From assembly GCA_900759045.1 (NCBI GenBank), contig CAAETU010000056.1, positions 1 through 16,428 on the forward strand: 16,428 bases of DNA. Reading direction: 5' to 3'. The translations under genes were made by a program, and so were the position numbers. The notes beneath the pieces were generated by a model, which was not told the DNA's origin, did no database searches, and worked only from the letters and a program-made list of their open reading frames with translations. This DNA comes from an uncultured Collinsella sp. (lineage in GTDB: Bacteria > Actinomycetota > Coriobacteriia > Coriobacteriales > Coriobacteriaceae). Shown in pieces: positions 1 through 6,552 of this stretch (position 1 is its first letter; each line of letters opens with the position of its first letter).

Positions 1-7
1 AGAAAGA

Positions 8-1033
8 ATGCGAGAACCCGTGTCCAGTCCGTTTACCAGCTTTTTAGCCCAGCACTTTGACCAGATTAACGACTATCTGGCCACGTTCTTTGACGGACAG
101 GCAACTTCCGCCGATATCGAGCGTTACCTGTATACCCCGCTCTCGGCATTTACGGCCAATGCCGGCAAGCGCCACCGCCCGCTCATCTGCATGCTCGCCG
201 CCACCGCGGTAGGCGGCAGCTTTGAGAGCGCCCGCAGCGCGGCGGCAGCTATCGAGCACTTTCAATCGGGAGCGCTTATCCATGACGACATCGCCGACAA
301 CGGCCAACTGCGTCGCGGCAAGCCCTGCATGCACCTTACCGAGGGCACGGGGCTTGCCATCAACTGCGGCGACCTAGCGCTCACCATGGTCACCAAGACG
401 GTTCTCGACGACCCCACGCTCGAGGCAGACGTGAAACTCCGCGTGCTCCACGAGCTCACCGAGATGATCGTCCGAACCATCGAGGGTCAGGCGCTCGACC
501 TGGGTTGGGTCCGCGACGGGCGCTTTGACATCTCGGTCGACGATTATCTGGACATGGCGACGCACAAGACCGCGTACTACAGCGGAGCCACGCCACTTGC
601 CGCCGGAGCCATTATCGGCGGCGGCAGCGAGGAGCAGATTGAGGCGCTGCGCGCCTTTGGCCTGCACACGGGCCTTGCCTTCCAAATTCAAGACGACCTG
701 CTCAACTTGATCGGCACCAAAGAGGCCGCCAACAAGGACTTCCGCACCGATATCACAGAGGGCAAGCGCACCCTCGTCGCCGTGCACGCCCTGTCAGACG
801 AGCGTTATCACGACGAGGTCGAGGCAATCCTTTCCTCGGGCACCGAGGACCCCGTGCAACTTGCACGCGCCGTGGAGATCTTCCAGCAGACCGGCTCCAT
901 CGAATATGCTCACGCCTACGCGCTGGACCTGACCGCAAAAGCCAAGGCTGCCATCGAGGACGTTGAGCTTGACCCGCACGCACGCGAACTGTTCCTCTCC
1001 ATGGCAGATTTCTTTGTGGAGCGCCTCAACTAG
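8..1033 (+). CDS. Trans-polyprenyl diphosphate synthase (polyprenyl synthetase family)
   Basis: A 341-residue protein that should condense isopentenyl diphosphate with an allylic diphosphate to make a trans-polyprenyl chain in the cytosol (quinone side chain or similar). In order it shows the GKR substrate-binding motif (residues 53-55), the first aspartate-rich motif DDIAD (93-97) followed by RRGKP (102-106), GQALDLGW (160-167), a KT pair (187-188), the second aspartate region FQIQDDLLN (225-233) and EGKRT (251-255). The length is normal for the family. The second motif ends in Asn where the consensus DDxxD has Asp. Only 7 nt lie upstream (AGAAAGA, a weak purine-rich site) with no in-frame stop, so a longer start outside the window cannot be excluded. 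Chain length cannot be read from sequence alone, so no gene symbol is given. Confidence 0.9.
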   Translation: MREPVSSPFTSFLAQHFDQINDYLATFFDGQATSADIERYLYTPLSAFTANAGKRHRPLICMLAATAVGGSFESARSAAAAIEHFQSGALIHDDIADNGQLRRGKPCMHLTEGTGLAINCGDLALTMVTKTVLDDPTLEADVKLRVLHELTEMIVRTIEGQALDLGWVRDGRFDISVDDYLDMATHKTAYYSGATPLAAGAIIGGGSEEQIEALRAFGLHTGLAFQIQDDLLNLIGTKEAANKDFRTDITEGKRTLVAVHALSDERYHDEVEAILSSGTEDPVQLARAVEIFQQTGSIEYAHAYALDLTAKAKAAIEDVELDPHARELFLSMADFFVERLN

Positions 1034-1114
1034 CGGGGGTCATAAAACCTGTGGGCAGCGCGTTTGGGTACAAGTTGCTACACTATTGAGTGCATGTTTA
1101 TGCATTGTCTCGCG

Positions 1115-1143
1115 TTGTCTATCCGACACGCGCTCAAAATAGT
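1115..1143 (+). promoter_or_regulatory. Possible promoter of the peptidoglycan-binding protein gene
   Basis: TTGTCT (1115-1120) and AATAGT (1138-1143) are 17 bp apart and would start transcription about 20-25 nt before the ATG at 1173. Both hexamers match consensus at only four of six positions, so this is tentative. Nothing else was recognised between 1034 and 1172, and no terminator is visible after the upstream gene. Confidence 0.3.
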
Positions 1144-1172
1144 ACGAATGGTACGCCGAAAGGGGTTCGTTC

Positions 1173-2078
1173 ATGGAACCTATTATCACGGGCATGCAGG
1201 GAGCAGCCGTCGAGGATGTTCAGTCCCGTCTTCTGCAGCTCGGTTACACCATCGATGCCGACGAGGTCGCCGACAAGCGCTTTGGCACCACCACCGAGCA
1301 GGCCGTTGGCACGTTTAGGCTCGATAGCGGCCTTGCCGCTGGCTGCGCCGTCGATATCCCCTGCTGGAGCGCCCTGGTAGACGCTTCGTACAAGTTGGGC
1401 GACCGCACGCTCTACCTTCGCATGCCCAATTTTCACGGCGCCGACGTCAAGGCCTTGCAGCGCGCTCTCAACGTTTTGGGCTTTGCCTGTGGCGAAGACG
1501 ACGGCTACTTTGGTCCGCATACCGAGGCCGCCCTGCAGCAGTTCCAGGAAAATGTCGGCCTGTTTGCTGACGGCATGGCCTTCCAAGACACCTACGCCTA
1601 CATCAACCGTCTGCACCATGTGTGGGAGGGCAAGCCCTCGGTCACCAAAGCCGAGTCTCGCATCGGTTTTGCTCGCGCCGCCAACGTGCTCGAGCGCTTC
1701 CAGATTGCCGTTATCGGCGAGGACCCCATTGCGCGTAGTGTTGCGTCGCGCATGTGGAATATCGCCACGGCAACGACCGATAACAGTGGCATGATGCTTT
1801 GCGATTCCGAGGTTCCGACCGACGTGGATCTGGTGCTCGAGATCGCAAGCGATGAGCTGCCCGCAGATGCAGCGCCGCGCGCCACGATCGCCCTTGCCGA
1901 ATGTCACAACCTGGCGCAGCGCATCCGCACTGCCAATGTCGCCGCGCAACAAAAGCCTACGCGCATCCGTATTGAGCTCACGGGCATGACGCGCTACAAC
2001 GGAACCTTCACGGCCAGCGACGCGCAGACACTCGCCGTACGCCTGCTCGATGGCGTTTGCGATGCCCTCGCAGATTAG
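1173..2078 (+). CDS. Protein with two peptidoglycan-binding (PG_binding_1) repeats, CwlM-like layout
   Basis: A 301-residue protein with two tandem PG_binding_1-type repeats: about residues 5-70 (key segment AAVEDVQSRLLQLGY, then FGTTTEQAVGTF) and 78-145 (GADVKALQRALNVLGF, then GYFGPHTEAALQQFQ). Residues 160-301 form a separate domain that is not clearly recognised; its end (DAQTLAVRLLDGVCDAL) vaguely resembles the last helix of Amidase_3 proteins, but no zinc-ligand set could be found. There is no signal peptide or membrane segment, so the protein looks cytoplasmic. Two PG-binding repeats ahead of an amidase-like domain without secretion is the layout of actinobacterial CwlM, a regulator of murein precursor synthesis; that link is inference. 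GAAAGGGG ends 8-9 nt before the ATG and supports this start. It lies just upstream of tRNA-Gln on the same strand. Confidence 0.8.
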   Translation: MEPIITGMQGAAVEDVQSRLLQLGYTIDADEVADKRFGTTTEQAVGTFRLDSGLAAGCAVDIPCWSALVDASYKLGDRTLYLRMPNFHGADVKALQRALNVLGFACGEDDGYFGPHTEAALQQFQENVGLFADGMAFQDTYAYINRLHHVWEGKPSVTKAESRIGFARAANVLERFQIAVIGEDPIARSVASRMWNIATATTDNSGMMLCDSEVPTDVDLVLEIASDELPADAAPRATIALAECHNLAQRIRTANVAAQQKPTRIRIELTGMTRYNGTFTASDAQTLAVRLLDGVCDALAD

Positions 2079-2116
2079 GTAAACTAAACGAGTTGCTTTT
2101 GGGCAACACCACACAT

Positions 2117-2191
2117 TGGGACGTAGTTCAACGGTAGAACTCCGGTTTTTGGTGCCGGCTGTTGGGGGTTCGAATCCCTCCGTCCCAGCCA
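2117..2191 (+). tRNA. trnQ: tRNA-Gln (anticodon UUG), CCA encoded
   Basis: A full cloverleaf can be folded by hand. The acceptor stem 2117-2123 pairs perfectly with 2181-2187 and has the U1-A72 pair typical of tRNA-Gln. The D arm is 2126-2140, and the anticodon stem is 2142-2146 with 2154-2158 (last pair U-G). The seven-base loop TTTTGGT (2147-2153) gives anticodon TTG at 2149-2151, reading CAA. The T arm is 2164-2180 with loop TTCGAAT. The discriminator is G2188, and CCA is encoded at 2189-2191. A terminator follows within 12 nt, so the tRNA ends its transcription unit. A short hairpin (2092-2096 with 2103-2107) precedes it; no convincing own promoter was seen. Confidence 0.97.
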
Positions 2192-2202
2192 AGGTAACTG
2201 AG

Positions 2203-2236
2203 CGCCCCGGGCTTTCATCAGCCCGGGGCGTTTTCT
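2203..2236 (+). terminator. Rho-independent terminator of tRNA-Gln
   Basis: A perfect 10-bp GC-rich stem (2203-2212 with 2221-2230) with an 8-nt loop TTTCATCA, followed by TTTTCTT. It begins 11 nt after the encoded CCA. Confidence 0.9.
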
Positions 2237-2246
2237 TGTGGGCAAG

Positions 2247-2377
2247 CGGAGGGATTCGAACCCGCAAGGGTGCGGAGCTGAGGAAACGCGAAGCGTTTTC
2301 CAGCGCAGCACGCAAGGAGCGAAGCGACGCAGCGGCACGCGGCCGCCGGCAGGCGGACGCGGAATCCCTCCGTCCCA
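2247..2377 (+). repeat. tRNA-Gln-derived hairpin-rich element
   Basis: The left end (2247-2263) is an exact 17-bp reverse complement of the tRNA-Gln T-arm/acceptor segment 2166-2182. The right end (2362-2377) is an exact 16-bp direct repeat of tRNA positions 2172-2187. The two ends therefore form 11-bp terminal inverted repeats (2247-2257 with 2362-2372). The interior is dense in hairpins: ACCC-GCAA-GGGT at 2260-2271 (a GNRA-type loop), 2282-2301 (GGAAACGC with GCGTTTTCC), and CCGCC-GGCA-GGCGG at 2343-2356. This looks like a small non-autonomous or satellite element, or the remnant of an integration into the tRNA 3' end. Arg-rich reading frames cross it on both strands but they only translate the repeat. 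Confidence 0.6.
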
Positions 2378-2417
2378 TACCAGCCGAGAGCTCCCTGCAT
2401 CTCAGCTTTCCAGCCAA

Positions 2418-2450
2418 GCCGGCACTTAGGGACGCTCCTAAAGTGCCGGC
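2418..2450. repeat. Hairpin repeat, 13-bp interrupted stem
   Basis: GCCGGCACTTAGG (2418-2430) pairs with CCT-A-AAGTGCCGGC (2437-2450) apart from one bulged A, around the loop GACGCT. No T-run follows on either strand, so it is not a classical terminator. It lies between the tRNA-derived element and the 3' end of the ATPase gene. Confidence 0.6.
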
Positions 2451-2465
2451 CATCAACATGGTGCT

Positions 2466-2487
2466 GTGCGGCCCCGGCGGGCCGCAC
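2466..2487. repeat. Perfect 9-bp GC-rich hairpin just downstream of the ATPase gene
   Basis: GTGCGGCCC (2466-2474) pairs exactly with GGGCCGCAC (2479-2487) around CGGC. It ends 7 nt beyond the ATPase stop codon (2494-2496, - strand). There is no U-tract on the - strand; it could still mark or protect the 3' end of the ATPase message. Confidence 0.5.
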
Positions 2488-2493
2488 GTCCCA

Positions 2494-3864
2494 TTACAGA
2501 CCAAGCGACCATTTCCATGCGGGAATGACCTCGATGACGCCATGCTCCGTTTTGATCTGGGTCGCCTCGCGCAGCGTGATGATATTGGCATCCTTGATAC
2601 CGGTTTTTACCATAGCAACCTCAAGGGAACCGACTTCACGCCTGCGCGTTTTCTCTGCCGTCATATCGACTGTCACCTGGTAGAGCGCATATGGCTCCGA
2701 TGCCAAAGCGTCGCCGACCAAGAAATCAACTTTTTCTCGTGCTTGCGTTGGAGCCGTAAACGAAGTCACCGTTTCCAACCGGCCGTTTGCCGTACGGCGC
2801 ATGAGCTCAGCATAAATCGCAGTCTCCAAACGCTTTCCTATATCCTGCTGATTGGCGCGCGACGTTGCATATGCCATCCCCTGGTCGACGGCATAGACCT
2901 TATCTGTTGTCGTTGTCTTAGGAGCCAAAGAAGTTGAATACTCCGGAAGCAATCCAATGAGATGAGCCTGCTGAAACAAGCGAACGAGCTCGTTGATCTT
3001 TTCCCATGACGCTCGATATCCGACAGACTTTAAGGCCTCCAACAAACTGTTGACCGAAAGGTCACAACCCGTGTTTCGAAGGCAGAAGAGCCCTACTTGG
3101 TTGGCAAGAGCGATATCCGTGCGCCCGCTCCGCTCGAGAATGTCTCGTGCAACAACATCTCGCAAATAGGCTTGAAGCATCTGAATACGTGAACCGGCAT
3201 CAAGCTCCTGAACCCCAGGAAAGCCACCCTCTACGAGATAACGGTCGTATGCCGACTCCAGATCAGTTCGCTGCTGCGGAGAAACAGCTGGAACCCCAGC
3301 ACTAGTAGACATATCCGGCGTTTCAATGTGGTGAAACGCACAATACTCGCGGAATGAAAGCGGATGCATAGCGTGTTCTTGCGAGCGACCACGAAACTGC
3401 GTCGCTATTTCATCGGCAGATAGTTTTGAGGACGATCCGGTGATAACAAGCGTTACGCTCTCGTGCTCCGCCAAACGCTGACAAACGCCCTGCCAGCCAT
3501 CGGTCTCCTGCACCTCATCCAGAAAGAGATAACAGCCATTCGTTCGCGCTGAGGGAACCTGCCGCCAATACTCTTCCAAAATGTCACTCATGAGCGTGTC
3601 CGGCGCCGGTCGAAGACGGTCATCAGCAAAATTGAAATAGAAGATACGCTCGGCATCGACACCACGATCGATAAGACGACGAATCCATTGAAACGCATAA
3701 AACGTTTTGCCGCAGCGCCTGATACCCGTGATGATATGAACAAGATTGAAAGGCTTTGGATCGGGAAGATTTCCGATGACATCATCGCGATGAATGACAT
3801 GAGGAATCTCAAAGGCACGAGCCTCAGCAACAATCTCCGCAATACTCAAAGCAGTAGGGGTCAT
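2494..3864 (-). CDS. Orphan AAA_14 / DUF4143 family ATPase
   Basis: A 456-457 residue ATPase. Numbering from the upstream Met (ATG at 3867), Walker A is GIRRCGKT (48-55), Walker B is CYLFLDEVQ (112-120) and a sensor-like TGSSS is at 143-147. The C-terminal DUF4143 half ends in a degenerate restriction-nuclease-like core, KVDFLVG (379-385) and ALYQVTV (394-400). Family members are common orphan accessory ATPases whose biological role is not established. Two ATGs are in tandem (3867 and 3864); GAAAGGAG ends 3 nt before the first and 6 nt before the second, so 3864 is preferred. Its A/T-richer codon use compared with its neighbours (judged by eye), its position between tRNA-Gln and repeats, and the lack of a partner gene suggest horizontal acquisition. 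The promoter lies within palindromes at 3891-3950. Confidence 0.88.
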   Translation of the reverse strand: MTPTALSIAEIVAEARAFEIPHVIHRDDVIGNLPDPKPFNLVHIITGIRRCGKTFYAFQWIRRLIDRGVDAERIFYFNFADDRLRPAPDTLMSDILEEYWRQVPSARTNGCYLFLDEVQETDGWQGVCQRLAEHESVTLVITGSSSKLSADEIATQFRGRSQEHAMHPLSFREYCAFHHIETPDMSTSAGVPAVSPQQRTDLESAYDRYLVEGGFPGVQELDAGSRIQMLQAYLRDVVARDILERSGRTDIALANQVGLFCLRNTGCDLSVNSLLEALKSVGYRASWEKINELVRLFQQAHLIGLLPEYSTSLAPKTTTTDKVYAVDQGMAYATSRANQQDIGKRLETAIYAELMRRTANGRLETVTSFTAPTQAREKVDFLVGDALASEPYALYQVTVDMTAEKTRRREVGSLEVAMVKTGIKDANIITLREATQIKTEHGVIEVIPAWKWSLGL

Positions 3865-3887
3865 CATATACTCCTTTCAGTAGCTTG

Positions 3888-3916
3888 AGTATATAACTTC
3901 TCGTCCTGCACGAGAA
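3888..3916 (-). promoter_or_regulatory. Putative promoter of the AAA_14 ATPase gene
   Basis: On the - strand, TATACT (3893-3888) is a good -10 box, followed by about 20 nt to the ATG. The best-placed -35 (17-bp spacer) is the weak TTCTCG at 3916-3911, which lies inside the right arm of palindrome 3891-3923. A promoter with a poor -35 embedded in a palindrome fits control by a DNA-binding regulator. Confidence 0.4.
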
Positions 3917-3923
3917 GTTATAT
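3891..3923. promoter_or_regulatory. 33-bp palindrome overlapping the ATPase promoter (operator-like site 1)
   Basis: Two perfect 14-bp arms (ATATAACTTCTCGT at 3891-3904 and its complement at 3910-3923) flank CCTGC. It overlaps the proposed -10 and -35 boxes. A 23-bp core (3895-3917) is the exact reverse complement of 3930-3952 at site 2. The outermost eight bases ATAACTTC/GAAGTTAT equal those of loxP arms, but the spacing differs, so this may be coincidence. Confidence 0.7.
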
Positions 3924-3929
3924 CCAAAT

Positions 3930-3952
3930 CTTCTCGTGCAGGACGAGAAGTT
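3930..3952. promoter_or_regulatory. Second palindrome, mirror copy of site 1 (operator-like site 2)
   Basis: CTTCTCGT (3930-3937) and ACGAGAAG (3943-3950) flank GCAGG. With TT 3951-3952 the 23 bp are an exact inverted copy of 3895-3917, so the asymmetric centre (CCTGC versus GCAGG) is also flipped. It lies just upstream of the promoter, as a distal operator or recombination half would. Confidence 0.65.
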
Positions 3953-4121
3953 GAAGTAGATTTTCAGGCATTTCCCAATATCTACCTCCGAAAGAGCGGC
4001 GCCCCCGGCCCATAACGACCAAGAGCGCCTTACATCTAGAATTATCAGCCCCGTTCCGAAAAGCGAGCCGCATGCAATAGCCAAGTAACCACAGGCCCCG
4101 GGAGAGCGGGGGCACCGGCTT

Positions 4122-4157
4122 AGGTTTATCGCGAGTTCCGCACGCAAAGAAGGCCAC
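4122..4157 (+). repeat. Truncated copy (C) of the long-hairpin repeat
   Basis: These 36 bp are identical to 9284-9319, the 5' half of complete element A, including the copy-specific AGG of its stem and the GAAGGCCAC arm of its apical hairpin. The 3' half of the head is absent; the sequence continues at once with AAACCT, the sequence expected for the first bases of the closing arm, so this looks like an internal deletion. A weak GC-rich hairpin (CCCCG...CGGGG, about 4096-4112) precedes it. Apart from this hairpin and the palindromes, nothing was recognised in 3953-4121. Confidence 0.8.
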
Positions 4158-4182
4158 AAACCTCGATGTTTTGGACGTGACA

Positions 4183-4288
4183 GCGAGAGGGGCCCTGGTA
4201 TGGCAAGGTGACGTGAAACAAGGCGGCGCTGACCTTCTGGTCGCGCCGCCGAAGTTGAACGTCAGATTGCCGTGCCAGGGCCCCTCGC
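4183..4288 (+). repeat. 106-nt long imperfect hairpin (D)
   Basis: GGGGCCCTGG (4189-4198) pairs exactly with 4275-4284, with GCGA/TCGC outside it around a 2-nt bulge. Inside follow 4199-4206 with 4267-4274 (two T-G wobbles), a 2x2 mismatch, 4209-4214 with 4259-4264, an asymmetric internal loop (GAAACAA opposite GAAGTTGA), GGCGGCGC (4222-4229) with 4243-4250, and a GACC-TTCT-GGTC tip. The wobbles are G-U if the + strand is transcribed and A-C if the - strand is, which favours a + strand RNA. Its head is unrelated to that of elements A and B. Confidence 0.6.
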
Positions 4289-4301
4289 AGCGTCGAGAGG
4301 A

Positions 4302-4323
4302 CCGCCGTTCGGTAGAACGGCGG
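4302..4323 (-). terminator. Hairpin after the JetD-like gene, possible terminator
   Basis: CCGCCGTTC (4302-4310) pairs exactly with GAACGGCGG (4315-4323) around a 4-nt loop, starting 2 nt after the stop codon of the - strand gene. The following - strand bases are TCCTCTC, only a weak U-rich tract, so termination efficiency is uncertain. Confidence 0.45.
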
Positions 4324-4325
4324 AA

Positions 4326-6518
4326 CTAATTGTTCAGCATGCGGTCGAAGCTTCCCGAGTCGCCATCCCGATAGTCGGCGGTCATCAGGATCTCCTGCGG
4401 AATACGTCCACCCTCGCGCAGCACGTTGCGGAACTGCACGCGCGTAACCATGGGCAGGTCTTTGATCGTGGCCGCCAGATTCTGCGGCACGCCCTGGTTG
4501 GCCGCCGCGGGCTCGCACGCGCCGCCCGCCTTCACGCGACGCTTATGCTCAGCAAGCATGGCGCGATACATACCGGCATGCAGGCGAATCTCAACCACAT
4601 TGGCATTACGGGCCTGCTCGACAATGCGCGCGCCCTCTCGATCGATGTCGCCCACGTAGTAGACATAGCTAAAGCGATAGCCGATCTCGGCCAGATAATC
4701 ATCCAGTGCGTGCGAGACGCTCGCCTTGCAGCCGCCGCCGAAGATTACGCCGCCCACCTTGGTACCAAAGAGCTTGGCATGTTTGCGTCCGCGCAGAAGT
4801 TTGACGATCTCGTCATAGGTATCCAAGTTCTCGACCATAATGAACGGCTTGTCGGCACCCAGCGTAAAGAAGCCCGTAAAGTGCACAGGACGGTTGGGAG
4901 CAACCTTAATCGCCTGCATGCTGATGCCCTTTTCGGTCATGCGCCTGATCAGACGCTCACCATGCTTGCCGTCGAAGGCTTTTTCGTCGTTGAAGATCTG
5001 GTAGGCACGCTGGCGACGCGAGGCAACCGGCGTATCGGCACCGCGGTTCTGCTCAATCCATGCCTGGATAATCGCAATCTCCTCCGCGATTTTGCGATTG
5101 GACATTTCGTTGTGCTGAGCGCGCTGCGGCGTCTTTTTACCGTCCTTGCCTTCAACCCTTACAATCTGGGTCTGCTGCTCCTTGATCTTGGAGAGCGCCG
5201 TAGGCGTGGGGACAACCTTGAGTAGCTGCCTGCCCAGCACGCGGGCCAGGGCAAATGCCGAAACCTCGCCGTGGACGGTCGACTCAGACCGCTGGGCAGC
5301 ATTATCAGCCGCGGCAGGCTCGGCCTGTGCATGGAGCTTACGCTTGGAATCTGCCCGGGTATTGCGTTCCTGCTTGGGCGCAGACGAGCGCTTTTGCGGG
5401 CGATCGGACTTGGCCTCCTTCGCCGGCTGGCGCTTGGCCTGATCCACCGGAGTCTCGGCCTTCTCATCCCTGTTTTGTGTCGCTGCTTTCTCGGCCGCGG
5501 CCTCGGCATTTGAGCCACGACCGCCGCGGTGACGGCGGCGGCGGGGCTTACCTGAGGCGCTCTCCCCCGCCTGCTTATCAGCAGTCTGTTGAGCTTTGAC
5601 CTCAGTGTCAGCCGCAGGCTGCGACTCGGAAGGTTGCTGCTCGTGAGCCGCCGGCTCAACGGTTTTCTCGGTTTGTTCGGCCTTCTCGGCCTGAACGGTC
5701 GAAGCCGGCTCGCCCTTCTCCTGACGCTTTACAGGATATGCGCGTCCCGCAAAACCGCGGCCGGGACGACACGAACCCGGAGTCCTCTTAGCAGACTCCT
5801 CAACATCGTCTGCAACTTCGGAAGGCTCTTCGACCTCATGCGCGACATCCTGCTGCGCAGCCTTAAAGTGAGCACCGCGACGACGCTTGGGTTCTTGGGC
5901 CTCCATGGGCTTTTGCTCCTTCGCGGGCTTCTGCGACTCGGCAGCAACCTCGGTCTCAACAGCCTCGGTATCGAGCTCATCTTTTTGAGCAACGGCGCGA
6001 CGGAAGCGCTCCTGCTGAGCGCGGCGCTGCGCATCGCGCTTGCCGCCCCCGCCAAAGCCGCCGCGACCCGCCTTGGCGGTAAAAGCGCGAACGACGTTCT
6101 CATCGAGCAGCTCATCGGTATCGATATGCTCGCGCGAAGCAGCTTCTTCCACGGTAGCCGTCTCAACGGAATCCTCAGCGTCAGCCTCTTCGGCAACCTC
6201 GACGGCCTGCTCCTGGGCATCGTTGATCTCGGCATTAATGGTGTAGAAGGCAGGGCGACCATTAATGCCGCTGCCCTCGATCTTGGTCACAATCTGCGCC
6301 GCGATGAGCTCATCGCGCATCGCCTTGGTGTCACATTCCTTATCGACGGAGCGGAAAATCTGTGCCAGCGCGCTCGACTTAATCTTGAGCGCTTTGCGAC
6401 AGAGCAGGTCGTAAGCAACGAGCTTCGCCCGATCGGCAGAAAGCGATGTTTGGCTGCTCAGGCGCTCGGCCAATGCATCGACATTGTTTTGGTTATCGGA
6501 ATATACCGTCTTGGCCAC
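4326..6518 (-). CDS. DUF2220/JetD-like Toprim-domain protein with long charged RG-rich linker
   Basis: A 730-residue protein in three parts. Residues 1-99 are a helical domain that could be a winged helix. Residues 100-414 are low-complexity, acidic then Ala/Gln/Lys-rich, with basic RG clusters such as KPRRRRHRGGRG (324-335), so probably disordered and nucleic-acid binding. Residues 415-730 resemble the C-terminal Toprim domain of DUF2220/JetD and Spo11-TopoVI proteins: VENLDT (562-567; metal-binding Glu563), GVIFGGG (590-596) and GDIDREG (623-629; Asp624 and Asp626). JetD is the plasmid-cleaving nuclease of Wadjet; no jetA, jetB or jetC is nearby. The start is GTG 6518, with AAAGGGG 4 nt upstream. 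A longer frame to ATG 6671 exists but would translate the cstA terminator, and ATG 6542 has no ribosome site. The family call is from motifs only; a cellular nucleic-acid-processing enzyme is an alternative. Confidence 0.6.
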   Translation of the reverse strand: MAKTVYSDNQNNVDALAERLSSQTSLSADRAKLVAYDLLCRKALKIKSSALAQIFRSVDKECDTKAMRDELIAAQIVTKIEGSGINGRPAFYTINAEINDAQEQAVEVAEEADAEDSVETATVEEAASREHIDTDELLDENVVRAFTAKAGRGGFGGGGKRDAQRRAQQERFRRAVAQKDELDTEAVETEVAAESQKPAKEQKPMEAQEPKRRRGAHFKAAQQDVAHEVEEPSEVADDVEESAKRTPGSCRPGRGFAGRAYPVKRQEKGEPASTVQAEKAEQTEKTVEPAAHEQQPSESQPAADTEVKAQQTADKQAGESASGKPRRRRHRGGRGSNAEAAAEKAATQNRDEKAETPVDQAKRQPAKEAKSDRPQKRSSAPKQERNTRADSKRKLHAQAEPAAADNAAQRSESTVHGEVSAFALARVLGRQLLKVVPTPTALSKIKEQQTQIVRVEGKDGKKTPQRAQHNEMSNRKIAEEIAIIQAWIEQNRGADTPVASRRQRAYQIFNDEKAFDGKHGERLIRRMTEKGISMQAIKVAPNRPVHFTGFFTLGADKPFIMVENLDTYDEIVKLLRGRKHAKLFGTKVGGVIFGGGCKASVSHALDDYLAEIGYRFSYVYYVGDIDREGARIVEQARNANVVEIRLHAGMYRAMLAEHKRRVKAGGACEPAAANQGVPQNLAATIKDLPMVTRVQFRNVLREGGRIPQEILMTADYRDGDSGSFDRMLNN

Positions 6519-6552
6519 GGGGCCCCTTTCATATGCACACATATACGTCCAT

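Noticed and set aside
1134..2591. 485-codon - strand frame
   Set aside because: Antisense to the peptidoglycan-binding gene and tRNA-Gln, with repeat-derived low-complexity composition; the opposite strand has the ribosome site and domain matches.
2116..2937. Long + strand Arg-rich frame starting in tRNA-Gln
   Set aside because: It translates the tRNA, its terminator, the tRNA-derived repeat and the antisense of the ATPase gene; no ribosome site or protein signature.
3891..3952. Ends of an insertion sequence
   Set aside because: The mirror palindromes enclose only 6 bp, and no transposase gene lies nearby.
3918..4157. Small - strand frame, and a similar + strand frame at 9042-9284, both containing FACGTRDK
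   Set aside because: The shared peptide is only the translation of the repeated hairpin head; the head varies by compensated pairs, not by codon position.
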